Positions 31,253 through 41,929 of a stretch of DNA of 64,000 nt are shown one piece after another (positions within the stretch are counted from its first letter, which is position 1; every line of letters starts with the position of its first letter). The notes under the pieces were generated by a model. The model saw only the letters and a program-made list of their open reading frames with translations. It was not told the origin of the DNA and searched no databases. The position numbers and the translations under genes are program-made. The DNA lies in the NCBI GenBank assembly GCA_012184525.1, contig WOFQ01000050.1:62001-126000 (forward strand). The letters run 5' to 3'. This stretch comes from Xenoacremonium recifei (Eukaryota > Ascomycota > Sordariomycetes > Hypocreales > Nectriaceae).

Positions 31253-33085
31253 ATGTTTCCACCCTATTCACCCCTCGTCGAGACCACTCTGAAAGAAGTC
31301 GATGAAACTCAGCTTCCGCACCCCGACGGAGAGCTCGTCCGATGTTTCCTTGAAGATGCTGTTGACGGAGACATGGCTGCAGAATATCTGCGTCGTCGTT
31401 GCAGCGGTTCGATTGGACCTTCGAACCTGAATCAGTTCTTGATAGACTGGAGGAAAATTGCTTCTGTTTGTATATTTCCCCTTGCCTGTAGAAGAGATAG
31501 CTTTGTCAGTGGCACATCTAATGACCTCAAAAGTTATTCAGGAGCCGTTTCCGGCCGTAATTGAGCAGCCGATAGCACTCGTCGAAGAGGTACAACGAAG
31601 GGACGGCGACAAATGCTGCATCTCTCGACAGGGCCCATCGCCGCTGGACCCTTTGATTGTCTCACCTATATTCCCTGAAAGACAAAGAGAAGCTTTGGCC
31701 AGTCTTGTGAGACATGATTCAGTGTGTTTTCCACTTGTCCCTCTCCTGCGAAGGCGCAGTTATTGACTGTCATGAAAGGGCCTGGAAGCCATGATGAGCG
31801 CTTTCTTTACGCCTGCACTCAGCAAGGATATTTTCCAGAGCGACTTCATGGACCCAGTCCGGCAGCATTGGCTCCTGCGTAAGTCCGCAGCTCAGGCCTT
31901 CAGCCAAGGATACTTTCAAGTCGAGTTCATTGATGAAGACAGAAGCGTAAGCTCTGATCCAGAGGTCCTGTTAACAAGCACTTAAAACTCACAAAGAGAT
32001 AGCATGAGTATGATGTCTGTAGCAATTACATCGGAGGGCCTGAGCATCCTGCCATCGTGGAGTACACAAGCACTCGAGCTGGTGGGCGTTATTTTCGAGA
32101 TTCGTCTATGCCTGACCTTTCATCGATAAAGTTCATTTCGCATCTCTCCAGATCTATTCGATGGCTTCACGTTGCCCGTGAGATTGCTGAAAGACCTACG
32201 AGGGGGCCTTCCAGCCCGACTCACATTCACACGCTATCATCTTTTAGGGAAAGTCTCATGAGCATCGCACGCCTCATATGGGTAAGCACCCCCGTCAAGT
32301 TCCGATTTCAGATGTATCGCCTATTGGATTGGTTCGGGCAGCGTATGTATGGGGTTTCCCGATTCTACAAGGTGCAGCGGCTTCCATTCGGGCTCTACCT
32401 AAAAGCATCACGGATGAATAATCGGGAAAGATTAATGAATGAGGCTGGTGCTCTAGCCCTCGTCCACAAGCATTGTGGACCGATTGTCCCGCGTCCTCTG
32501 GATCTGGTGACAGCGGGGGGAATATACTTCCTCCTGATGACCAAGATCCCGGGGTGTCATCTCGGCTTATGCATCGACACACTTACAGACGAAGAACTTG
32601 AGTCCATTATGGAAGATCTCAAGATTCATCTACTGAGCCTTCGGACCATCCCCAAAACCGTTGCACCAGCCTACGCTATAACCAATGCAATTGGAACAGC
32701 TTGTCGTGACTTTCGGATCATGAGGGTTTACGATAGCGGTTACCGTGGTGATTATTTGGGTCCATGGCGAGACGAAGACGAGTTCAACACATACCTTACG
32801 ACATCCGCTCTTCCCGATGTTAACCTCCGCAGCGATCACAGCATTGTCTTCACGCACGGCGACATCAATATGCGCAACATCATGGTCCACGATGGCCGGT
32901 TTTCCGGTATTGTCGATTGGGAGACTGCCGGTTGGTTCCCAGAGTACTGGGACTACACAAAGGCTCGCTTCATCACGAAATTGCATCGACGTTTCCTTAG
33001 GGCACTGAATAAGATGTTCGCGGACATTGAAGACTACAGTGGCGAGCTGGAGGTAGAGCAAAAGCTGTGGGAGGCTTGCTTCTGA
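31253..33085 (+). CDS. HNH-like / aminoglycoside-phosphotransferase-like fusion protein
   Basis: Model: exons 31253-31469, 31510-31706, 31779-31946 and 32003-33085, about 554 residues. The first half resembles a fungal HNH-like region: RRDGDKCCIS, a DPLIVSPIFP segment, then WLLRKSAAQAFSQGYF. The second half is an APH (PF01636) kinase fold: LPFGLYLKASR, NEAGALALVHKH, the catalytic loop HGDINMRNIM (near residue 479) and the metal-binding IVDWETAGWFPEYWDY. Typical lengths and the order of both parts agree with a family of fungal phosphotransferase-like proteins of unknown substrate. Introns 2 and 3 are clear. Intron 1 is only 40 bases; the neighbouring choices give stop codons, so this junction, or the intactness of the gene, is uncertain. 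Confidence 0.75.
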
Positions 33086-33534
33086 CGGTACGTATGAGAT
33101 ACTAAGCTTGCTGATTAAGAGTGGTGATGCGAATGTATTTAAGTCGATTGCAATCAAAATGAATTGGGTCGTTGGACTTGTTGTACTACTCGTGGTGCCT
33201 TGCTTCTCGAAAGTGGTTGTTTCGGAAAATGCTACTCTCAGAACGAGTTTCCGACGAGAAATCCGTAAAACCTTTATTACACTGCCATCTGGCATTCCTA
33301 TAAACGCGAGGTTCCTTTATTCGACCACAATGCTGACTTTCCGCCTCACTTCTATATGGCATAATACACATGCATAGTGCCATCTCTCTCCAGTAAATGC
33401 TAAAGGCAGGTTAATTGATGCAAGGATATTCAACTTGTTATACTATTCTACGAGTGATAGCATATGCATATGCATTTTCTTTAGAGTCCTCGGATGTGAG
33501 GAGTATCTTACATACTGAATCAAGTTCAGGAGCA
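33086..33534. other. Convergent intergenic region
   Basis: About 450 bases between the stop codons of the kinase-like gene and the sugar permease. No gene or repeat is supported; both terminators should be here. Confidence 0.5.
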
Positions 33535-35562
33535 TCAAGCGATGTACTCGACATGCTCTGTTCCCTGCTTGACTTTGATGTTAGCTTTATCTTGGGCTTC
33601 ATCAAAGACGTGAACCTGCGCCTTGCGCCATTTGCGAGGATGAAGACCAGATTCCTCAAAAAGCCAGTCGATCTCGCGAAACGTGCGGCCTTTGGTCTCT
33701 GGAAGACGGAAGATGCACCAGATCCAGATGAGACAATTGGATGCAGCCTGGCCTGTCAGTACGAGACCATGGTGAGAGAGATGGAGGAACTTACAAACAT
33801 GAAAGCTGTCTTAGCTCCAATGTTCCAGGCTCCACCAGTAAGCATTTTGGGAAGAAGGATGTTGGAAACAACGCTCGTCGCGTTGAAGGCGATACGCGAA
33901 AGAGAAATCATCTTGGCGCGAAGTTTGATGGATGGAATTTCACCCTGTATTTCTGTTAGAGTTCTTTTCCCCTCTACCATTCAAACTTGGGAGGCCAGTG
34001 CTTTACTCACAATGATTGTATAAGAGGATGGCGCAACGGTGGCGATGTAAATGACCGTAGAGATAAGGAGGAGTGAGCCCACGGCATTAGATACCTCTTT
34101 GCTCTTGCTATCCTTCAAGCAACCTAGGATCCCTATTGAGAATAGGAAGATGTCGCTGAGCATGAGGCCGATAGTGAAGATTGTTGCTCGGCCGAATTTC
34201 GTCATGAGCCAAATACAAAAGATGCCAAATGTAAGGTACTGGGAGTTAAGGATCAGGTTGAGATCGAACGCCCCGTCTTCTGATAGACCAGCCTGCTCCA
34301 GAAACTGAACAGTTTGTACGTTTATACCGTTGCCGCCCCAAACTTGGGCCATTTGCACAATGCAGACCTTGAAGTGTCCCGTAAGTAAAAGTGAATGCCA
34401 CTTGGATGCGAGATTGAGACTTACAATCTCCGTGCGCCACAAATTCTTTCCGCGGAAACACTCAATATAGCTACTGGACTCGTGAAGCTCGGCCTCCATC
34501 CTGTTTGTATAATCGATGAATGCAATGGTTTCTTCAATCTCGTCGGCAGTTGGGTTGGTTCGGAGACGGCGGAGCGTAGCACGGGCGTCCTCAATACGAC
34601 CTCTTCGAACTAGGAAGTAAGGCGATTCTGGGGCAAAGTAGAAACAAAGGAGGAGCGGAATAGGCCACACGAATTGGATAATGAAGGGGAGCCTCCACGC
34701 TGAGGTAAATCACTGCTATTAGCATCGTGGCCAAGAAACTGTGATGGGTGTTGAACGCAACATACCCCATTCGCCAGCAAACCCAAGACAGGCACGATTA
34801 ATCAAAGCCCCAATAAAGAAGCCCAGACCCCAGCAAATACCAATCCAAGCGGTGACCAGAGGCCGCAGACAGGTGGGCACCATCTCGGAGGAATACGCGA
34901 CGCAACCCGTTTGGAATGCTCCCCAAGGGATGCCTGCATCACGTCCAAAGTTAACGCAGTTTGGAACACGCAAAAGAAGTCTAGAACCCTTCGCTTACCA
35001 CAAAGCAGCATAGCCGCAAACATCATACCCAGACTCTGAGTGAAAGCGAATAAGAAGAGAGCACCAGTCAAAAAGACCATCATGCCACTAAGGATCGGTT
35101 TCCAGCCATGTTTATCGGCGAGGAATCCAGCAATGGCGAGCCCGATGAGTTCCCCAATTACCATGGCCTGCTGTATCGCAGTCTGCCACTTGGCTGGAAT
35201 CTCCAATACACCATTGTCCACTGAACCAAAGCGTTCCTTGAACTGTGTCTGGGCCCAGAAAGTAGTTGTCTGTCTGCCGCATCAGTCCCAAAATTGCTGT
35301 GACAATAAGAACTCATCCAAGTTGAAGAGTCTATACTAACGCAAGTTGCATCAGTTGACTGCATCGTCAACGTGAGAGAGAAAATGCACGCCCAAAAAAC
35401 AGCCTTGCGGTATTTCCTCACGGCTCGGAACCATGTGAGAGCATGGTCGGCTTCGTTGGCAGCGTTTGCACGCTCAATGAGGATCGGATTGATCTCTGGT
35501 GCCGCAACCTCGCGCTGACTGCTGATATCGACCTTTTTGCTATCACCAAAGGCTTCAGACAT
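33535..35562 (-). CDS. MFS sugar (alpha-glucoside-like) permease
   Basis: Seven exons, 35341-35562, 34999-35269, 34766-34933, 34425-34699, 34011-34367, 33795-33944 and 33535-33747, keep one frame and give 551 residues. Sugar-porter signatures are GFLADKHGWKP in loop 2-3, PESPYFLVRRGR after helix 6 and LPETKGRTF after helix 12; YTIIGEIPSIKLRAK spans intron 5. The spacing fits twelve transmembrane helices. The closest family I recognise is the fungal maltose/alpha-glucoside proton symporter group, but the sugar is not certain. The gene is divergent from the Gal80-like gene with 555 bases between start codons, so the two may share control. Exon 1 ends DAT-C, an unremarkable junction. Confidence 0.88.
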
Positions 35563-36117
35563 CGTGTAAGAAGGATAGCTTTACGGAGTCTGGGGTAAAA
35601 GAGGGGCTGGGAAAATCTGGGGTTGTGGGGGAAGCCGCTTGATCAGATTCCGCGGGGAGGCCTTGAATATTAGACCCCTCGCCCTGATGTCCTTGCCATG
35701 ATACTGTAGATCGTGATGCTCATTCCATGTTGGACTTCCGACGTATGTCTGCCTCCTATTCCGAGGCGACTGTCGCCAGCTGAACCGAATTTCCGATTGC
35801 AACCTCCCCAAGCCGGCCTGTCTACAGTTCCAGACCAGACCCTTGCTCTCTTTTCCTTTTTCCGACCTGATCCCCAACCATTTAGCTGTAAGGATAAAAA
35901 AGACGCCCGAGGATTGCTGACGATCCGAGGCGAGAGTACCGACAAGCGATAATTTTCAGTGCTCAGCTATTATTGATACATACTGATTGCTACGAATGCT
36001 TGATTCGGATTACCAATCAGTAGAATCTTTATCTATGGTCTATTCCGACTGATGCAACTAAATCAAGTAAATAATTATTGGCTTGAAGAATCGCTTGCCT
36101 TGGACGTGCTCACAATT
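35563..36117. other. Shared divergent promoter region (permease / Gal80-like)
   Basis: This 555-base region lies between divergent start codons and is the likely shared control region. It is rich in CCG/CGG trinucleotides (for example TTCCGAGGCG and CCGAATTTCCG), which could bind zinc-cluster regulators, but no exact CGG-N11-CCG site was found by eye. Confidence 0.45.
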
Positions 36118-37308
36118 ATGGCTCCGATTCGAGTTGCCATCATCGGCCTCTCCGCTTCAGCCAAGACGTCTTGGGCTCAACAGGCGCATCTACCCTATCT
36201 CACTTCAGAGCGGGGAAGGAGTCATTACAAGATTGTGGCTCTGCTCAACTCCAGCGTCATCGCCGCCGAGACTGCGAGAGACTATTTCGATTTGCCTGCT
36301 ACGACTAGAGTATACGGTAGTCCGCAGGATCTCGCAGAAGATGAAGAAGTTGACTTTGTTCTTTGCACGACTCGAGCGGATGTCCATATGGCCACCGCCT
36401 TGCCATCGGCGCTAGCTGGGAAAGCTCTGTATATCGAGTGGCCACTAACCGAAAACTTGGCTACCTCGCAACAGCTGCTACAGGCTTGCGCCGAGAACGG
36501 AATCTTGGGAATTGTTGGCTTACAGAGTCGAGTCTCGCCCGTTACGCTCAAGATAAGAGAGATACTCCTCGCTGGTCGCATCGGTTCTGTTCTCAGCAGC
36601 GATGTGCGATCTTACATATCTCCGCCGCCTCGGGACATGCTACCCGAGGGGCTTTCATACTTCGCGGATCGTAAGGTTGGCGGCAATCAAGTAACAATCA
36701 AGTTCGGTCATCTCCTGGACCAACTTCATCATGTGCTGGGTGAATGGGCGGAGGATTGGACTAGTCGCATGCAAATCCAACGGCCGCAGAGACGGCTCTA
36801 CACGAAGAAGACAAACACAGGCGCCGTGGTTGATGAAGGAAAACCAAAGTTCATAAGAAGCGACGTCCCAGACTTAATGGCCGCACATGGCAGGCTTGTT
36901 GGACGTAAAGGGTCTAACCAGGTACCTCTGGATCCAGATGCGACTCTCTCCGTCATGTTACGTGCCGGTCAACCCTTTAAGGGACAACCAACACTGACAT
37001 GGACAATTAACGGATCCAAAGGTGAGATGCTCGTATCCAGCAGCCCTGCAAATCCAGGAATCACGATCCAGGTTCATGGCCATGCGACAGATTCGGTCGA
37101 AGATGTGGAATGGAAATACCCAGAATGGCAGAAGGACCTGAGCCCTCATGCAAGACTAGTTGCCGAGATGTATGACCGATATGCGAGTTGGGTCGAAAAG
37201 GGTGGAGGGGAAGTCATCGAAGGAAAGGAATGGCCTACTATCGCCGACGCTGTTAACAGAATGACCGAGATGGACACCTTATGGACAAGATTTGACGAGC
37301 AGGAGTAG
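36118..37308 (+). CDS. Gal80-like protein of the Gfo/Idh/MocA fold
   Basis: Single exon of 396 residues. It begins MAPIRVAIIGLSASAKTSWA, a Rossmann strand-turn in which the usual GxGxxG glycines are replaced, as in Gal80. The position of the catalytic EKP motif of sugar dehydrogenases reads EWP (107-109), lacking the lysine. The C-terminal half includes GGNQVTIKFGHLLDQLHHVLGE and a typical sheet domain. This suggests a NAD(P)- or ligand-binding regulator, like yeast Gal80, more than an active dehydrogenase; activity on another substrate cannot be excluded. I use the ATG at 36118; the in-frame ATG at 36052 adds an unlikely leader. Its divergence from a sugar permease supports a role in sugar response. 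Confidence 0.85.
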   Translation: MAPIRVAIIGLSASAKTSWAQQAHLPYLTSERGRSHYKIVALLNSSVIAAETARDYFDLPATTRVYGSPQDLAEDEEVDFVLCTTRADVHMATALPSALAGKALYIEWPLTENLATSQQLLQACAENGILGIVGLQSRVSPVTLKIREILLAGRIGSVLSSDVRSYISPPPRDMLPEGLSYFADRKVGGNQVTIKFGHLLDQLHHVLGEWAEDWTSRMQIQRPQRRLYTKKTNTGAVVDEGKPKFIRSDVPDLMAAHGRLVGRKGSNQVPLDPDATLSVMLRAGQPFKGQPTLTWTINGSKGEMLVSSSPANPGITIQVHGHATDSVEDVEWKYPEWQKDLSPHARLVAEMYDRYASWVEKGGGEVIEGKEWPTIADAVNRMTEMDTLWTRFDEQE

Positions 37309-37970
37309 ACTGTTTCATCATAAACTGTTTGGTAATATAGACTCCTGTACCCGTTCACTAGCTGATTAACGGGTCCCATCTCCAAGACCCTACTTAGACG
37401 ATTCCTTAGTCTTTTCGTTTTTCATATTGGTTTGTCTGTTGTATATTTTTCTCATATCTTTTCTATCTAAGCAACTGAAGAAGACTATGCAAAGTCATCG
37501 CATAGGCGTAGGCGATGGTCGGCAACTCGTTACCTCTCAACCGTACTATCTCTAGGACTGACTCGTACGATGGGAGCCGACAGTCGCCTCATCGCTAGAC
37601 CCTGAACTAGGTTGCATTCTGGTCAGCCTTCCCCCGAACTGCCGAGTTCATGCGGGGTAAGAAACACACCAGCAGATCTGGCGGCCGAACCAACGGGCCA
37701 AGCTTTTCTGCACTTGCTTGATAAGGCAAATGAATGGATTGCTAGAAACCTTTTCATCGAATGTCTCATTTGCAATAACACTTGGACAAAGCGGCACTAA
37801 TTGAAAGATCATCTTCAGGCCGGGAAACTTTCGGAAGAACCCAAGTCTTTCCTTAAGTATATAGTTGTCGTGGCAGTTTCTCTTGATCCTCCATCATTCA
37901 ACCCATTCCTAAATATTCTCAACCTAGGCCGATGAAACCTCTTGGATCTTAGGCGATATAGTCTTCAACC
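37309..37970. other. Intergenic upstream of the MRJP-like gene
   Basis: About 660 bases. A TATATAG sequence at 37858-37864 lies about 107 bases before the ATG at 37971 and is a possible TATA box. An imperfect short inverted repeat lies around 37505-37590 but is weak. No gene is supported. Confidence 0.45.
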
Positions 37971-39062
37971 ATGTTCAATTTTGCCAACACCCTCGCACTT
38001 TACAGCTCCCTAACTTCTTTGGCCTTTGCCTTTGCGCCGGGTCTCAAACTTGAACTGTCTCTACAGAGAGCTACCCAAGGCATCGCCATCTCAGCCGATG
38101 GTCGTAGATTCCTTTCACAGCGCTACTCTGATACATTTCCGCCACAAGCAGTTGAGCTCCTTGCCGATGGCACGACCGTCCTGTACCCTGATGCCGAGTG
38201 GAATTCATGGACGCCTAATTCGACAGTGGATGTCAGGACTGCGTTTGTGAACATCGATGGGGCAAGGATTGGCCCTGATGGTCGATACTGGGTCGTTGAT
38301 GGAGGAACTCAAGATGCGGACGGCGTCGTCGTTAACGGCTCGTCTAAGCTTGTGGGTGTGAATCTGACAACCAATACAGTCGACAAGCTCTACTATATGG
38401 ATAACTTCACAGGCATTGGAAGCAGCATGGATGATGTCCGGTTTAATGGAAAGTTTGCCTACCTCAGCGACACAGCCGGCGCCCTCGTTGTGCTTGAACT
38501 TGAGTCCGGGAAGGGCCGCCGACTTCTTGCGAACAGTCCATCTGCGCAGGCCTGGTTTCCCATGGCCTACAATCATACGTTTGTACCTGGAATTCCTCCA
38601 GCACTGACAGTCTCGGCTGGCCTAGACCAGATTGAGGTCTCTCCAGACGGTGTCTACCTCTACTATCAGCCCTGCAATGGAGGGATGTGGCGGATCAAGA
38701 CAAAATACGTCAATGCGGCTCTTTACAATGAAACACTGGCAGCATCATTGGGGAACTACTCAGAACCTTTCGCCTTTACTCCGAGCACCGGCGGAACAGC
38801 CATTGACGCTCTTGGCGTTATCTATGCGAGCGACACCGATTCACTCTCCATATGGAAGATTATGCCAGACGGCACCACGTCGACACTAGTCCAGGATGAC
38901 GCTCTATTATGGACCGACCTCCTCTGGATTGATGCTGAGCATAGGCTTTGGCTGCCGGCCTCGCAAAGACGACCCGGGAACGACGGACTGATGGCTCTTG
39001 GACCGAATTACATCTTCACGTATCACATTAATGCTGGGCCATCACCGATAGATCATGCGTAA
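37971..39062 (+). CDS. Secreted Yellow/major-royal-jelly-like beta-propeller protein
   Basis: Single exon of 363 residues. A signal peptide of about 22 residues (LALYSSLTSLAFAFA) is followed by repeated propeller blades: QGIAISADGRRFL, ARIGPDGRYWVVDGG, YLSDTAGALVVLELESGKGRRLL, IEVSPDGVYLYYQP and GVIYASDTDSLSIW. These fit the MRJP/Yellow family (PF03022), which is related in fold to SMP-30 lactonases. At least seven N-glycosylation sequons support secretion. The reaction is not known; lactone hydrolysis or binding of small ligands is possible. It lies downstream of, and on the same strand as, the Gal80-like gene. Confidence 0.85.
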   Translation: MFNFANTLALYSSLTSLAFAFAPGLKLELSLQRATQGIAISADGRRFLSQRYSDTFPPQAVELLADGTTVLYPDAEWNSWTPNSTVDVRTAFVNIDGARIGPDGRYWVVDGGTQDADGVVVNGSSKLVGVNLTTNTVDKLYYMDNFTGIGSSMDDVRFNGKFAYLSDTAGALVVLELESGKGRRLLANSPSAQAWFPMAYNHTFVPGIPPALTVSAGLDQIEVSPDGVYLYYQPCNGGMWRIKTKYVNAALYNETLAASLGNYSEPFAFTPSTGGTAIDALGVIYASDTDSLSIWKIMPDGTTSTLVQDDALLWTDLLWIDAEHRLWLPASQRRPGNDGLMALGPNYIFTYHINAGPSPIDHA

Positions 39063-39600
39063 TCCTCTGTTGGGGAGGATATCTGACGTAGAGACTGCAT
39101 GTATATACTATCATCTCGATAAAAGAGGGCACTGGAAGACACCCACTTGAACCGTGATACAGTCGAATGGCAGCTGGAAATCAGACCAGGGTTTGCTGTG
39201 GAGTAGTGGTATAACCAACAATTAGTGAACCCTTTCCACACGGCAAAATATGAGATGAATCATAAAATCAGAGTCAGGCATCCACTGATTCTCAGGCAAG
39301 CCTGCAGAGGGAGTCAAGCCTGTTACAGAGTAGGTTGCATTTCATTGACGTTTACCCGATGTTTGGCCTGCATTACTCCGTCTTACCGCATCGTTTCGTA
39401 CCAATAGGCGTAACTTTTCGGCAAAACTGCAAGCCAGAATGGTCACGCGGACAATACGAACCACAATTATCGTCAACGTATTATTCAGCACGGCAGAGCT
39501 CTTCTTATCTGTAGAATAATTTATCTTGCAGCCTCCTCTTTTCGTCCCAGATTCAATTCTTTCTTTCCCTTCAATTGTAGCCTATGAAGTATCTTTCGCC
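39063..39600. other. Intergenic upstream of the DHA2 transporter
   Basis: About 540 bases, AT-rich in parts, with no supported gene or repeat; it should hold the promoter of the transporter starting at 39601. Confidence 0.5.
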
Positions 39601-41457
39601 ATGTCCGTGACCGAGCAATTACCAGTGATTGAAACTATCGTCTTGGAACCTGTTTTGGAACCTGTTTTAGACCCTGATAACCCACCAAATCCCGTCCCTA
39701 GCGATGGCCAGCGTACCTTTCAGACATTGACGCCAAACCTCATGAGAAAAGAGCGCAGACTGGCCATCATAGTCTTCATCGTAGCGAGCAACATGGTCCA
39801 GGTCAGAAATCAATATTCCTAAGCTTTCTCAATGAAGGGTTCTAACCGACAGCAGATGATATCGAATATGGTAGGCATTGCGGCCGGCCTTGAAATTAGC
39901 AATACTCTTGGCTACGCATTGTCTCCGGGCAAGGCCAATTGGGCAGCAGCATCTTATCCGTGTGTTCTTTTCCCGATTTCACTATCACGCACTCAAACTA
40001 ATAGCCCATGTTCAGTTTGACCCAAGGCGCTTTTGTACTGATAAGCGGTCGTCTCGGTGCCGTCTATGGACATCGTAATGTTCTCATCGCGGGAGCTATT
40101 TGGTTCGTCATTTGGACTTTGGCCAATGGCTTCTGTAATAGCTTTGTCACATTCAATGCTTTTCGTGCCTTGTCTGGAATTGGAGGTGCACTTATCATGC
40201 CTAACGCTGTGGCTCTGATTGGAACGACTATTCCTCCCGGAAGGATGCGCAACATCACCCTTGGCTTCTTCGGTGCCTCTGCACCCATTGGTGGCTATTT
40301 AGGCGCTATCTGGTGTGGAATCTTCGTACAATTTGCAACTTGGAAATGGATCTTCTACAGCATGTGAGTTGACAGGGTAATCGCCTCGTGAGAAGACTCC
40401 TTCAAGCTAATTCGATCATTTTAGGGCTATAATAGGCACAATAACCTTTGGCACTCTCAGCGTCCTCCTACCGTATGATTATCCTGTCGACAAGGGTGGT
40501 AAGATTGATTGGGTCGGTGCATTCTTGGGTACGACAGGCTTAATCGTCTTCAACGTTGCTTGGAAGTGAGTACAATGGCCGATACCGGGAACAGTTACTG
40601 ACAGGAACAGCCAAGCTCCAGCCAGTGGTTGGAATCAGCCATTTGTCATTGTGTTGCTGGTTTTGTCTCTCCTCTTCCTCGGATTTTTCGGTCTTTGGGA
40701 GCACAGATTCACAAAACACCCAATTATGCCATTGGACATATGGACCGCACCGTCTTTCATTCCTGTCATCTTCGTTGCTCTGCTGAGCTTTATGTCTAAT
40801 GGCATCTTCCTTTGGTACATGGTGGCCTGGCTGCAGATTCTGCGCGACCAAAGCATCCTCCAATTTGGAGCCGAATGGACTCCTTTCGGCGTTGTTGCAA
40901 CTCTCGCAACTTTCGTCGCAGCTTGGATGATCCCACGTGTCGATGCTCAATGGATATTGGCCATCGGCTCAGCGACTATTCTCATATCCAATCTCCTCCT
41001 GGCTACAATGCCAGTTCAGCAGACCTATTGGGCGCAGGTATTCCCCGCTACTGTCTTTATGGCATTTTGCCCCGATTTCGTCTACGTTTCTGCTCAAATT
41101 ATTGCAAGCAACAGCGTGAAGCGCCGCCAACAAGGTGTGGCTGCTTCGTTAATCGGCACTTTGAACCTGTATGGAGGCAGTTTGGGGATGGGATTTGGTG
41201 GCACTATCGAGACTGAGGTGAACAAGGACAGAGCAAATCCGGTTCTTGGTTATAGAGCTGCTCTCTATTTTGGAGCTGGGATAGCTCTGCTAGCCATCGT
41301 CCTTGACTCTGTCTTTGTGAGGATGGTCAAGGATGAAAGGGAAGGCTGGGAGGATGCCGCAGATGAGGATGCCGGCATTTGGGCCAATGAACCGGAAGGC
41401 ATCTCTACAGCCACAGACCTGGCATCAAGGAATCAAGGTTCCGAACTGCGGACGTGA
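39601..41457 (+). CDS. MFS transporter of the DHA2 (14-helix) type
   Basis: Five exons, 39601-39801, 39856-39959, 40016-40363, 40425-40565 and 40611-41457, give about 546 residues. Markers are ASYPLTQGAFVLISGRLGAVYGHRNVL (loop 2-3 motif A), GIGGALIMPNAVALI (motif C-like region in helix 5) and the long helical C-terminal half with WEHRFTKHPIMPLDIW. The pattern fits the Atr1/Amf1-like DHA2 drug:proton antiporters, whose members handle drugs, boron or ammonium; the substrate here is unknown. The N-terminus has a repeated LEPVLEPVLDP stretch. At intron 1 the acceptor may lie at 39852 or 39855, changing one Gln. Confidence 0.88.
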
Positions 41458-41929
41458 CATTCGCCAAGGATTCACTTACTTGGCAAACGGGGTCGATCGC
41501 TCGTCTGCCTGAATCCTTCACGAGGAGGAGGCTGCCGGAAGTCAACACAACTCAACTGCTCTGACAATAAGCATCCAGCTTACGTACATCTTCAAAGTAC
41601 GTGTCGCAAAATCAAAATAAATGGAAATTCTCTAGTTATTATATTGAATACAGAGGAAATAGAGAGACCTTGAAAAGCTAAGTCGCAATGCGTGTTCAAT
41701 TCTCATGGCGATCCGTAAGCGGACCCTTGTTTTCTCCGAATTCCAGCGTGATCAGAAGACCGAAGGATCACGAGCGACTCCGTATATGCCTGCGTGCCTA
41801 AGGCACAAAGCCAAGGCGCTGTGCCGCACGGCGCCGTTTCAACACCTGACGATTCCTACTTTTCAGGCTCAACCTCGTATTCCCCAACATTTCTCCGCTT
41901 CATGCGCAAGAAATTAAAAAAGACTCAAA
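41458..41929. other. Intergenic between two MFS genes
   Basis: About 470 bases on the same strand, with no supported gene; expected to hold one terminator and one promoter. Confidence 0.5.

Noticed and set aside
32630..33295. 221-codon frame opposite to the kinase-like gene
   Set aside because: Antisense shadow of the APH domain.
33415..34023. 202-codon plus-strand frame over the sugar permease 3' end
   Set aside because: Antisense shadow of permease exons 6-7, which carry the PETKGRTF motif on the minus strand.
36052..36117. Upstream in-frame ATG of the Gal80-like gene
   Set aside because: Adds a leader (MQLNQVNNY..) before the usual MAPIRVAIIG start; judged 5' untranslated sequence.
37505..37590. 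Imperfect inverted repeat with GGCGA..GTCGGC arms
   Set aside because: Arms of about 14 bases with several mismatches and a long loop; could be chance.
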